DNA of 23,854 nucleotides from Candidatus Multiplicimicrobium inquinatum (GCA_002344825.1 DDUN01000013.1:1-23854), one strand, 5' to 3'; shown: positions 6,732 to 14,447, numbered from the stretch's first letter. Notes: generated by a model from the sequence alone, not told the origin. Numbers and translations: made by a program.

Positions 6732-8260
6732 GACCGCGGTTTCCAATCTGTTAATTTATCATTGGGTTGGCGCAGCATGTCCACGGTCTCTTGCGTTAAA
6801 GCTTCGCTTTTAAGCTTTTCCAAAAGATGGCGTTGCGCCTGACGATCTTCTATCAAACTCTTTTCAACCGCCTCTTGTTCTTCAAGCAACTTTTTTAAAT
6901 CACTTTCACGTCCGCGGGCTTCCACCTCAAGCTGTTCTTGCTTTTTTACAAGCGATTTTAAACGCAGTTCCTTCGAAGCAATTTGCTCAGCCACAAAAAC
7001 TTTGCGCTGAATCAACTCGCGGTGCTCAAGCTGACTGTGCAATTCCTTAATCTGTCGGCGCGCGCTTTCAAGTTCCTTTTCGCGCATTTCCACCTCTTGC
7101 AAACGCGATGCCCAAGATTTCTCTTGAGTTTCCAGCGACTGCTTCAAACGCTCCATCTCGGTTTGAATTTGGCTGGTTTTTAACTCATTATTTTTAACGG
7201 CATAGGACTGCTTTTCCATTTCCTGACGTAAACGGTTTTCGCTCTCTTCCACTTGTTTTTTTGAAAGCTCTAAATAAGCTATTTTTGATTCATAATCCTG
7301 AATGGTTCTCTTTTGAAGATCAATTTCATGCCGCAACGGAGCCATTCTTTTTTCCCATTCAATTTCACCAGATGCAATTTGGGTTTTAGCCGCTTCCAAA
7401 TGCTGCCGCTCAAGTTGAACATTCTTTTGAAGCTCCGTGTGCGCGGATTGAGCATCACGCAAAAGACGATTCATCTCTTCCGCCTGCAACTGCAAATCCT
7501 GCATTTTTGATTCCTGAGCCACAATTCTTTCTTCAAAATAAGACCGGGTATCGCGAAATTCCTCCCGAGCAATCTTAAATTTTTCTTCGGTTGCGGCAAG
7601 CTGAGATTCAAGCCGCTGAAGTTCAAGGTCTTTTTCCTTTTTCTCCGCGGTTAAGATTTGGACCATACGATCTTTCTCGGCAACCTGCTCCAAAGACCGA
7701 TCCACCATCGCGCGGAGGCGCACAACTTCTTCCTGAAGTTTAAGCGAGTCCTTAATCAGCATGTCTTTTTGTTCCAGAAACTCTTTTTGAGAAGTCGTCC
7801 ATGCCTGCTGTCCGGAACTGATCCGATCGGACTCGGGCACCGAGGGACCGGAGGATGCCGTGTTTTCACGTACAACACGCGCAGGCATGTCATTGATAGG
7901 ACGGCTAACAAAAGAAGGCGCTGCGGCAACAGGCTTTAAAATGGTTTCAATATTGGGTAAGGCAGGCCAAACTGTGCGATAACAGCGGCGCTTGTAAAAA
8001 TTATCGTTACTGAGCGCAATCTCAACCCCATTATCACTGAAGAAGTCTTTGATTTTACTGGCCTGATCATGCGGAAGGTGATCCAATAAAATAATCGGTG
8101 TGTTCTGCATGACATCCAAAGCATCTTCTCCGGAAATTTCAAAAGCCCGCTGAAGCTTTTGAACAAGGCGGGTGCGATCCAAAGCGCTGCTGAAACTCTT
8201 CAGAACAACACACCAGTTTTTTTCTTCCTGATCCGCTTTACGTTTGGTGGTAAATATCAT
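6728..8260 (-). CDS. Coiled-coil protein with an L7/L12-CTD-like N-terminal domain
   Basis: The first gene of the operon ending at 2861. Residues about 15-85 resemble the C-terminal domain of ribosomal protein L7/L12. They show a CVVLKSF start, a basic helix (RLVQKLQRAF), an EDALDVMQNTP segment like the EAKxLVExxP of L7/L12, then QASKIKDFFSDNGVEIAL. A proline- and serine-rich linker spans about 105-155. From about 155 to 495 the sequence is almost pure charged heptads rich in Glu, Lys, Gln and Arg, a long coiled coil. No signal peptide or membrane segment is seen. The start lacks a clear ribosome site. The function is unknown; a cytoplasmic scaffold or cytoskeletal-type role is an inference, and the domain likeness rests on pattern only. 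Confidence 0.8.
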   Translation of the reverse strand: MIFTTKRKADQEEKNWCVVLKSFSSALDRTRLVQKLQRAFEISGEDALDVMQNTPIILLDHLPHDQASKIKDFFSDNGVEIALSNDNFYKRRCYRTVWPALPNIETILKPVAAAPSFVSRPINDMPARVVRENTASSGPSVPESDRISSGQQAWTTSQKEFLEQKDMLIKDSLKLQEEVVRLRAMVDRSLEQVAEKDRMVQILTAEKKEKDLELQRLESQLAATEEKFKIAREEFRDTRSYFEERIVAQESKMQDLQLQAEEMNRLLRDAQSAHTELQKNVQLERQHLEAAKTQIASGEIEWEKRMAPLRHEIDLQKRTIQDYESKIAYLELSKKQVEESENRLRQEMEKQSYAVKNNELKTSQIQTEMERLKQSLETQEKSWASRLQEVEMREKELESARRQIKELHSQLEHRELIQRKVFVAEQIASKELRLKSLVKKQEQLEVEARGRESDLKKLLEEQEAVEKSLIEDRQAQRHLLEKLKSEALTQETVDMLRQPNDKLTDWKPRS

Positions 8261-8289
8261 GTGTAAATGGTTTTAGTAAGTGAAGAGCT

Positions 8290-8319
8290 ATTATAAGGAC
8301 TCCGTGAATTAAGCGTCAA
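8290..8319 (-). promoter_or_regulatory. Sigma-70-type promoter of the coiled-coil/DUF151/trxB operon
   Basis: On the minus strand: TTGACG (8314-8319), an 18-base spacer and a perfect TATAAT (8290-8295). The expected start near 8283 gives a leader of only about 23 bases with no Shine-Dalgarno sequence. The inverted repeat AAGAGCT/AGCTCTT (8283-8289 and 8324-8330) brackets the promoter. Confidence 0.8.
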
Positions 8320-8342
8320 GGAAAGCTCTTGTTTCAGGCCGT

Positions 8343-8702
8343 TTATTTTGAAGCATCTTTCCACTCTCCTTCAAAACGTTTGGGGTAAAAAACCCATTCG
8401 TCCACCGACTTACCCTCTTTAAGATGCTCCTCAATCACGCGGTCTATTTTCTTTTCGTTCATTTCACCGTACCAGACACCCTCAGGATAAACCACCGCAA
8501 TAGGTCCGCCCTGGCAAACCGTCAGGCATTTTGACTGACTACGCTTAACACAGCGCAAGCGAGGGTCAGGATCTTTTTTGAGCGTCTGCTTGAGATGATC
8601 GTAAACGGCATGGCCTCGGGATGGGTGGCATTTCTCTCCGACACAAACAAAAATGTGGCGCTCATAATCAGGCATGACAGGTTTAACGGGTTTTGAGCTC
8701 AT
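8343..8702 (-). CDS. Thioredoxin-like [2Fe-2S] ferredoxin
   Basis: Small soluble electron carrier or cluster protein. Features of the thioredoxin-like ferredoxins are HIFVC (Cys20), Cys25, and the C-terminal CLTVCQGGPIAVVYPEGVWYG (Cys59-x3-Cys63). The C25-to-C59 spacing fits the family, but C20 and C25 are only four residues apart, closer than the usual 10-12. A fifth cysteine is at 51. The start is the ATG at 8700-8702, one base after the cbiX stop. An upstream TTG at 8750 is unlikely. Pairing with a CbiX-like chelatase suggests a role in tetrapyrrole metabolism, which is an inference. It is the last gene of the operon starting at 17897. Confidence 0.88.
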   Translation of the reverse strand: MSSKPVKPVMPDYERHIFVCVGEKCHPSRGHAVYDHLKQTLKKDPDPRLRCVKRSQSKCLTVCQGGPIAVVYPEGVWYGEMNEKKIDRVIEEHLKEGKSVDEWVFYPKRFEGEWKDASK

Positions 8703-8703
8703 G

Positions 8704-9081
8704 CTATCTTGCGGCTTTTTTAACGGCGTTAAGAACCACCCACTCCGCAAAGCTCTCGATCGAAGCCATGGGGGGCATTACCTGGAAATCAAGGCGATTA
8801 TGCTTAAGCTTTAAATCCGCAAGAATTTGAGGAATATCTTTTTTGACATGGGCTCCTTCAAAAAAGAAAAGTGGAACAACAACGAAATCTTCAATCCCCT
8901 GCGCTAAACCGGATTCAACCGAAGTTTCAATGGAGGGCTGGTTGAGTGTTAAGTACGCTTCCAAAACAGGGTAGCCGGTAATCGACTTACGCAAAGAGCT
9001 TAAAAGTACTTCAAAGCCTTCGCGCGCGGCCGGCTCGCGGCTGCCATGCGCAATAAAAAGATAGGCCCGTTTCGGCATCAT
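8704..9081 (-). CDS. Short CbiX/sirohydrochlorin chelatase family protein
   Basis: CbiX/SirB proteins insert cobalt or iron into sirohydrochlorin for cobalamin or siroheme/heme synthesis. Conserved elements are YLFIAHGSREPAAREGF near the N-terminus, with the metal-site His of AHGS, and VPLFFFEGAHVKKDIPQIL, with the second His in GAH. At 125 residues this is a single-domain (CbiXS-type) form expected to work as a homodimer, not the two-domain protein of about 260-300 residues. The start at the ATG 9079-9081 overlaps the upstream stop as TAATG. Longer readings to 9114 ignore this coupling. Cobalt versus iron use, or another role, cannot be told from sequence. Confidence 0.87.
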   Translation of the reverse strand: MMPKRAYLFIAHGSREPAAREGFEVLLSSLRKSITGYPVLEAYLTLNQPSIETSVESGLAQGIEDFVVVPLFFFEGAHVKKDIPQILADLKLKHNRLDFQVMPPMASIESFAEWVVLNAVKKAAR

Positions 9082-9407
9082 TAACCAATTACTCCAGCAG
9101 GTTCTTCTTTGCAAACCTGCGGCATCGTACGCTCCATGGGAATCATAAAAGTGACAACTTCTGTTGTGCCAACAATCGCACGCCTTAAAAAGTAAACCGT
9201 CCCCTTACCCAATCCTGAAAAAAAGCGGATAATCCGGTCACCTTTATGCATTTCGCTTTCCACAGTGCATGGAATCTCAGCTGGACTGGTCACAAAGTTT
9301 TCAACTCCGCGACCGAACTTGGTTGCAATATCTTCGACATACTCGCCCGCACTTGCAAAGGCCGACAACATCATCAGGAACGATAAAATTAAAAAATGCT
9401 TTTTCAT
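9081..9407 (-). CDS. Small exported protein resembling the exosortase-associated TIGR04073 family
   Basis: A signal peptide is clear: MKKHFLILSFLMMLSAFASAG, with ASA before a probable cut near residue 20. The mature part of about 88 residues has KFGRGVENFVTSPAEIP (30-46), FFSGLGKGTVYFLRRAIVG and VVTFMIPM. These match my recollection of TIGR04073 proteins (KxGRGxxNxxTSPxEIP, then a GxxxGxxxxxxR segment and VxTFPxP). The role of that family is not established; the exosortase link is by genome co-occurrence. Two cysteines (47 and 99) could form a disulfide. A very strong ribosome site (GGAGGA) precedes the ATG, suggesting higher translation than its neighbours. No exosortase gene is visible here. 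Confidence 0.75.
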   Translation of the reverse strand: MKKHFLILSFLMMLSAFASAGEYVEDIATKFGRGVENFVTSPAEIPCTVESEMHKGDRIIRFFSGLGKGTVYFLRRAIVGTTEVVTFMIPMERTMPQVCKEEPAGVIG

Positions 9408-9431
9408 GAATCTCCTCCGTAATACGACAAA

Positions 9432-11378
9432 TCACGACCCAAGTATTTTAACACAGACCAAGGTTCGGTCATCATGCGGCGGCCGCCCGGAAGCAAACCC
9501 CAAAACATCGGCCATCACCGCGTCAATCATCTTCCCCGCGTCTTCCTCTTTCGCGCATCGTTCAAGTATTTGCTGTAATCTCTCACTGCCATACTGTTCT
9601 CCACGCGGTGATTTCTGTTCTTTAATCCCGTCACTGGTTAAAAGCATAACGTCTCCGGCGCCAAATTCAATTCCCCCTGTTTCATAGGTCTGATCTTCCA
9701 TAATTCCGATCGGCAACCCGCCCGCGGAAGAAATGAGATCTGCTTTATTATTTTTAGCATGGTAATAAACCATGGGATCATGTCCACCGTTCGTAAAATA
9801 AATTTTCTTGGTATTCGAATCAATGATCATAAAAAAAAGAGTTAGGAACATCCCTGAAGTTTCACCGCGAGATAAATGATTGTTAAGCTCCGTCAAAATT
9901 TCTCCGGGAGAATCTCCGCTTGTAACCTGATGGCGCAATTCATTCAGCGCGCGCGACATGTACAGCGCGGCCGGAACGCCTTTTCCTGAAACATCGCCTA
10001 AACACAACGCAACACGGCCGTTTCCTAAATCCATCCAGTCATACAAGTCACCCCCGACTTGCTCAAAAAAAAGACAACGAAAACCGGCATCCAGCTGAGG
10101 TAATTTTAATTCGGTTCCGGGCAAAAGTGACTGCTGAATTTTGGATGCCATTTGCAGTTCTCTTTCCAGAAAATCACTTTCAACACGGACATCCACATAC
10201 TTTAGAAACAAGCTGACGATAAAAACAGTAAACATCGCCACCATCGGCATCGGCAATTGAATCACCACGCGAAAATAATTAAAAACAAGACAGTTCATGA
10301 GCATAAAAAGCACCATCTGTGCGATTGTCCAGGCAAAAGACCACTGAGGTTTCAACCTTTGCCCGCAAAATGCGATAATCCAGGCGAGAAAAAAAGCTAA
10401 AGTAAAATTCAAAATCACGGGGGTTGAAATCAAAAATTCATCCGTGAGAAGCATATTCAACACACTGGCCTGAATAACAATTCCCGGCATCATGGGCTGA
10501 ACCGGTGTTGTTCTCAGATCGGATGTTCCGGTGGCAATATGGCCCAATAAAACAATTTTACCTTGGAAAATTTGCCTCAAAAACTGGCGACCCTCTTCCG
10601 TTTTGGTCCTCTCAAAAACTTCTCCGACAGAAAACTTCTGAAACATATCCATTCCGCCCGGATAATTAACCAATAACTCTCCCTGAGGAAAGCGCCGTGA
10701 AAAATCTTTTACCCAAGCCTGCTTTTCTTCCAGGCGGTCAAACAACGAAAGAAAAACTGCAACCGAACTATGGTAGTAAAAATGTCCTCCCATCTTTGCA
10801 AAAGGTAAAACATGGCGAACAACGCCATCGGCATGATCTATTTCCACGTTGGCATAACCTGTTTCCCGCGCACCGCTGAGAAATTCAGGCAAAGGGTAAA
10901 GCGGATCAAACGGATTGCGGGAAGTATAATGAAAAGGCAAAACAACGTTTCCCGCTTCACGGATAGCTTCGGAAAAAACCAGGTCATCTTCCGGATTCTG
11001 GGAACGCTCGGGAAAAAGAATATCGAAAAAAATGGCTTTGGTTCCCGCCGCATTAAGAGCTCGAATTAACTCCGCGTGAACACTTCTGCGCCACGGCCAG
11101 GGGCCCAAAGCCTGCAAGCTCAAATCATCGATCGCCAAAATAACAATATTGCGGTGCGCTTTTTCCATGGGGCGAACCCGCATGCGAAAATCATACGCGT
11201 CTTTTTCACGAAGATTAATGATTTGGGTAATATCGAGAGAAAAGAGCAGGACAACAATACCGAACGCAACCACAAAATGGCGGGGAAGCCGCCGGATTTG
11301 GGCTTCCACCGCGGAAGTCACGGATTTAAAAAAGAAACGCATCAGAAACAGCGCTACCCTTTTCGCACAAGGCGCCAT
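9432..11378 (-). CDS. Membrane CHASE2 sensor with SpoIIE-type PP2C phosphatase domain
   Basis: Order of parts: one membrane helix (33-50), a CHASE2 extracytoplasmic sensor domain (about 51-320, including ILAIDDLSLQALGPWPWRR and IVLLGHIATGTSDLRTTPV), three membrane helices (about 323-393), a linker helix (ELQMASKIQQSLLP), then the phosphatase (about 425-648). Metal-binding motifs are intact: GGDLYDW (442-448), GDVSGKG (461-467), TSDGIKE (581-587) and HDDRT (635-639). Such enzymes dephosphorylate STAS antagonists, and a STAS gene and its kinase lie upstream in the same operon. The longest start overlaps mlaD by 25 bases. An ATG at 11342 (MRFFFKSV) is an alternative, and neither has a good ribosome site. 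The domain assignment is firm; the signal sensed is unknown. Confidence 0.93.
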   Translation of the reverse strand: MAPCAKRVALFLMRFFFKSVTSAVEAQIRRLPRHFVVAFGIVVLLFSLDITQIINLREKDAYDFRMRVRPMEKAHRNIVILAIDDLSLQALGPWPWRRSVHAELIRALNAAGTKAIFFDILFPERSQNPEDDLVFSEAIREAGNVVLPFHYTSRNPFDPLYPLPEFLSGARETGYANVEIDHADGVVRHVLPFAKMGGHFYYHSSVAVFLSLFDRLEEKQAWVKDFSRRFPQGELLVNYPGGMDMFQKFSVGEVFERTKTEEGRQFLRQIFQGKIVLLGHIATGTSDLRTTPVQPMMPGIVIQASVLNMLLTDEFLISTPVILNFTLAFFLAWIIAFCGQRLKPQWSFAWTIAQMVLFMLMNCLVFNYFRVVIQLPMPMVAMFTVFIVSLFLKYVDVRVESDFLERELQMASKIQQSLLPGTELKLPQLDAGFRCLFFEQVGGDLYDWMDLGNGRVALCLGDVSGKGVPAALYMSRALNELRHQVTSGDSPGEILTELNNHLSRGETSGMFLTLFFMIIDSNTKKIYFTNGGHDPMVYYHAKNNKADLISSAGGLPIGIMEDQTYETGGIEFGAGDVMLLTSDGIKEQKSPRGEQYGSERLQQILERCAKEEDAGKMIDAVMADVLGFASGRPPHDDRTLVCVKILGS

Positions 11379-12049
11379 GGACGGTGTTTCAAATCATCCG
11401 TCATATCGCGGACATTCGCGGAAGTCGCTTCAAGATTGGCAATAATTTTTGAAATTTGCTCCTGATTTCCGTTCAAAACCTTATTCAACCCCTGAGTGGT
11501 TCCGTTAATATTTTTCAAAAGCTCTTCAATCGTTTTGGCATTTTTCTGCATTAAATCATTCAAGCTCTCCACCAAAGGATTCAAATTTGCGGACATCTGC
11601 ACCATTTCATTTGAAAGAGTATTGAGCGTCCCGATCATTTGATGCATTGGAATCGGGTCTTGTCCTTCAATTGTGGCTCCGGGTTGCAATACCGGCTTAT
11701 CTTTGGAACCGGGTCCGATTTCAATCAGCTTTTCCCCCATCATCCCTAAAGTATCGACATAAGCGGGGCTATCCTCGCGTACAACCAAATCCCGCGGAGC
11801 TTCAACGGTAATCACTATCGGGCGCTCTTCGCCGTTTTGAACTTCCAGTTTCTTCACTTTACCGACTTCTTTGCCGGCAAAATAAACAGGCGCGCCTTCT
11901 TCAAGCCCGCCCACATATCCAAAGCGCACTTGATAGCTCACTTTCTCACCGCCGCGCATTCCGCCGACGACAAAAGTCATCACAAGCAAAGCCGTAATTG
12001 AAAACAAAATGAAAAATCCGGACTTTACTTCTGATGCTGAATAACTCAT
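11354..12049 (-). CDS. mlaD: MlaD-like MCE-domain substrate-binding protein
   Basis: Inner-membrane-anchored periplasmic MCE protein of the phospholipid transporter that maintains outer-membrane asymmetry. One N-terminal membrane helix (about 10-30) precedes the MCE domain (about 38-115), with the typical GYVGGLEEGAPVYFAGKEVGKV and YVDTLGMMGEKLIEIGPG. The C-terminal half is helical and hydrophilic, with TLNTLSNEM and repeated Leu/Asn/Gln heptads, longer than in E. coli MlaD. An excellent ribosome site (GAGGAGG) lies 5 bases ahead. It follows mlaF by 25 bases, completing an E-F-D order. Confidence 0.93.
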   Translation of the reverse strand: MSYSASEVKSGFFILFSITALLVMTFVVGGMRGGEKVSYQVRFGYVGGLEEGAPVYFAGKEVGKVKKLEVQNGEERPIVITVEAPRDLVVREDSPAYVDTLGMMGEKLIEIGPGSKDKPVLQPGATIEGQDPIPMHQMIGTLNTLSNEMVQMSANLNPLVESLNDLMQKNAKTIEELLKNINGTTQGLNKVLNGNQEQISKIIANLEATSANVRDMTDDLKHRPWRLVRKG

Positions 12050-12074
12050 GCAATCCTCCTCAAAACATCACCGA

Positions 12075-12899
12075 TTAAGAATCTAATAAACCCTGTAAAT
12101 AAGCTTCGCTGGTTTGCTTAAAAGGAATAACCCCCTCAGGCTCGCCTTCAATAAACTGACGCACATACGCATTGGACGAATTTTGAATTTGCTGCGCGCT
12201 GCCGACTTCAAGCACTTTGCCTTTATGCAACATAATGACCTGATCCGCGATTCGGAACGCACTTTTCATTTCATGGGTGACCACAACTGAAGTCATATTG
12301 AGTTTGCGGCTTAAATCAAGAATCAGCTGGTCAATCATACTGGCAGTAATCGGATCAAGCCCGGCTCCTGGCTCATCATAAAAAACAATTTTGGGATCCA
12401 ACGCAATAGCACGCGCCAAAGCGACGCGTTTTTTCATTCCGCCGGAAATTTGATGCGGGTAAAAATGCTCGAATCCCGTAAGACCTACAAGCTCCAGCTT
12501 AATTTTCACGATAATTTTAATCGTCGACTCATCCAAGGGGGTGTGTTCACGCAAGGGCACAGCAACGTTCTCTCCGACGGTCATTGAATTAAAAAGCGCG
12601 GAGCCCTGAAACATCATGCCAAACGAACGCCGGACACCATCCATGCCATTCCGATCCATCTTGGCAATGTTTTTTCCCTCAAACAAAATATCGCCGGATG
12701 TGGGCTGATGCAACCCAATTAAATGGCGCAAAAAAGTACTTTTCCCGCAGCCGGATCCGCCCATGATCACGGTAATTTTTCCGCGCGGAATACCCACATT
12801 GACGCCGTTGAGAACAGCGCGTCCGTCAAACTTTTTCACTAAATCTCGGACTTCAATAATCGAGTCCATGGGTTGTCCCGCCGATGAGTTAGAGAGCAT
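12075..12899 (-). CDS. mlaF: MlaF-like ABC transporter ATPase
   Basis: Cytoplasmic ATPase powering the MlaE permease. Walker A GGSGCGKS (47-54), Q-loop MMFQGSALF, signature ISGGMKKR (151-158), Walker B IVFYDEP (171-177) and H-loop VTHEM (207-211) are all intact. The ISGGMKKRVALARA form and the DEPGAGLDP motif are characteristic of the MlaF/Ttg2A group. The reading from 12899 overlaps mlaE by 11 bases. An ATG at 12869 (MDSIIEVRDLVKKF) matches the usual N-terminus of the family better, and the first ten residues may not be translated. The C-terminus carries a short extension after EGEPEGVIPF, as in MlaF proteins that bind MlaB. Confidence 0.95.
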   Translation of the reverse strand: MLSNSSAGQPMDSIIEVRDLVKKFDGRAVLNGVNVGIPRGKITVIMGGSGCGKSTFLRHLIGLHQPTSGDILFEGKNIAKMDRNGMDGVRRSFGMMFQGSALFNSMTVGENVAVPLREHTPLDESTIKIIVKIKLELVGLTGFEHFYPHQISGGMKKRVALARAIALDPKIVFYDEPGAGLDPITASMIDQLILDLSRKLNMTSVVVTHEMKSAFRIADQVIMLHKGKVLEVGSAQQIQNSSNAYVRQFIEGEPEGVIPFKQTSEAYLQGLLDS

Positions 12900-13686
12900 A
12901 ATAAATCACCGCTGTGGCCAAACAATCGACCACAATAATCAAAACAATTGAAATCACAACCGCCTGAGTCGTTGCTTTTCCCACCGCGTCGGAACCGCCC
13001 GAAACGGAAAGCCCCTGATGACAGCTGACCAACGCGATTAAAATACTGAATATTTCACTTTTCATGAGACCTGTATAAATGTCTTTCAGGACGAGCGCCC
13101 GAATCGAGTTCGCGATATAAACTTCGGGGTTAATACCCAACGCAAAACGGCCCACGAGATATCCGCCAACCATTCCCATCCAGTCAGCGATAATCGTCAG
13201 ACAAGGCAGCATAATCATTAATGCCATCACGCGCGGCAAAACAAGAAATCGCACGGGATGAATCGCCATCGTGGTCAATGCATCCACTTCCTCTTGAACC
13301 TGCATGGACCCCAATTCCGCGGCAATTCGCGCGCCAATTCGTCCGCAAATAACAATCGCGGCAATCAAAGGCCCCAATTCACGCGCCATCGCCACGCAAA
13401 CCAAGCTCCCGGTGTAATTAAGCGCGCCAAAGTCTTTTAAAGAATACGCGGCTTGAAGCGCTAAAACAGCGCCTACGGAAGCTCCCACCAGCGAGATAAT
13501 ACCGACGGATTCAAGTCCCATGGTTGTCAGCTGATAGGCGAACGTCTCGCGCGGTAAAGTCCGTGGACGGACCAAAACACCCGCAAAATAACGGACCACA
13601 TCGGCAAAAAGCGCTCCGAGACGTGCCGTTCCAGAGAGAAGAAATCCCGTCGTGTTTCCGATTTTTCCGAGAAAATCTCTGATCAT
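12889..13686 (-). CDS. mlaE: MlaE-like permease
   Basis: Inner-membrane permease of the Mla lipid transporter. The family core is plain: ARELGPLIAAIVICGRIGARIAAELGSM around residues 105-132, then EEVDALTTMAIHPVRFLVLPRV, with about five hydrophobic segments over 265 residues. It starts six bases after the STAS gene, a position where an MlaB would be expected in Proteobacteria. The ribosome site is weak, so translation may be coupled to the STAS gene. There is no MCE domain in this protein. Confidence 0.95.
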   Translation of the reverse strand: MIRDFLGKIGNTTGFLLSGTARLGALFADVVRYFAGVLVRPRTLPRETFAYQLTTMGLESVGIISLVGASVGAVLALQAAYSLKDFGALNYTGSLVCVAMARELGPLIAAIVICGRIGARIAAELGSMQVQEEVDALTTMAIHPVRFLVLPRVMALMIMLPCLTIIADWMGMVGGYLVGRFALGINPEVYIANSIRALVLKDIYTGLMKSEIFSILIALVSCHQGLSVSGGSDAVGKATTQAVVISIVLIIVVDCLATAVIYYAL

Positions 13687-13692
13687 GATTTG

Positions 13693-14031
13693 TTATGCGC
13701 CTACTTTTTGCAAAGCATCAGACATTGAATCGGAAAGTACAAAAATACCGTCTAATTTAGCGATTTCAAAAACGCTTCGTACCGCGGGTGCCATTTCCGC
13801 CAAGACAAGCTTACCCTGATACTTTTTTGTTTTCTGAAGCGCTTCAACAAAAGTCGCGATACCGGAGCTATCCATGTACCCTACTTTTTTAAGCTGAATA
13901 ATAATCTTAGGCGCTTTTTTATCCGCTAATTGATTTAACGCTTGCCGTAAATTAGGCGAAGAATGGAAGTCGAGATCTCCCTCCACTTCCACAACTTGAA
14001 CTTGATTTTGAACCGAGTTTAAAATTTTCAT
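13693..14031 (-). CDS. STAS-domain anti-sigma factor antagonist (RsbV-like; possible MlaB)
   Basis: A single STAS domain of 112 residues. Visible marks are VVEVEGDLDFHSSPNLRQAL (residues 13-32, 20 residues) and the phosphorylation loop YMDSSGIATF, with Ser55 directly after Asp54 the likely phosphoacceptor. It overlaps the upstream kinase gene by 4 bases (ATGA). In partner switching such proteins, when dephosphorylated, capture the kinase and free its target. E. coli MlaB is also a single STAS protein that binds MlaF. Here the gene lies between the kinase and mlaE, so either role, or both, is possible. The intact DSSG serine and the co-operonic SpoIIE phosphatase favour the RsbV reading. Confidence 0.9.
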   Translation of the reverse strand: MKILNSVQNQVQVVEVEGDLDFHSSPNLRQALNQLADKKAPKIIIQLKKVGYMDSSGIATFVEALQKTKKYQGKLVLAEMAPAVRSVFEIAKLDGIFVLSDSMSDALQKVGA

Positions 14032-14447
14032 GAACCGCTCCTTGCTGATGATGGCTTATAACGCATAAGATAAATCCTGTTTCCGCCCTGAAAAGAATTG
14101 TCATACTCAAAACGATCCGTCAGCTGGCGGATAAAATGAACTCCCAGTCCTCCGGGAGTTTCCTTCGGTAGCTTAGGAGTCGGCGCCTGGGTCGGATCAA
14201 ACCGCTTCCCGTGGTCTTCGATCATAAATTCGGTTTTTGAAGGTTCATCGGAAATCTCCACAATAATTTCACCCGGTGTTCCCGAGTAAGCATGGCGAAT
14301 CACATTGGTCAGCGCTTCATCCAACACTAAAAGCCATTCGCCCGTGTTTTTTTCCGGCCAGCCTTTTTCAGAAAGGAAAGTCCGCATCTTCGCGCGAAAC
14401 ACAGGCAATTCTGATGACTCATTTTTTAAAACAAAACGCTGCTGCAT
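14028..14447 (-). CDS. RsbW-like anti-sigma serine/threonine kinase (GHKL ATPase)
   Basis: A stand-alone HATPase_c_2 domain of 139 residues. The N box is DEALTNVIRHAY (43-54), the G1 box IEDHGKRFDP (76-85) and the G2 box GGLGVHFIRQL (99-109), all in good order. Such kinases phosphorylate a STAS antagonist and sequester a sigma factor or another target. The ATG overlaps the ribE stop as TAATG, tying its translation to the riboflavin genes, and its stop overlaps the STAS start. No sigma factor gene is in the window, so the kinase's binding target is unknown. Confidence 0.92.
   Translation of the reverse strand: MQQRFVLKNESSELPVFRAKMRTFLSEKGWPEKNTGEWLLVLDEALTNVIRHAYSGTPGEIIVEISDEPSKTEFMIEDHGKRFDPTQAPTPKLPKETPGGLGVHFIRQLTDRFEYDNSFQGGNRIYLMRYKPSSARSGS

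Noticed and set aside
6732..6746. TTG start for the DUF151 protein
   Set aside because: The ATG at 6731 overlaps the upstream stop as ATGA and matches the family N-terminus MIELTLSKI.
8703..8750. TTG start for the ferredoxin
   Set aside because: It would overlap cbiX by 47 bases and add residues unlike the family. The ATG one base after the cbiX stop fits better.
11076..11465. Plus-strand open frames opposite the phosphatase and mlaD genes
   Set aside because: They lie wholly opposite strongly supported genes, have low-complexity basic translations and show no ribosome site or family motif.
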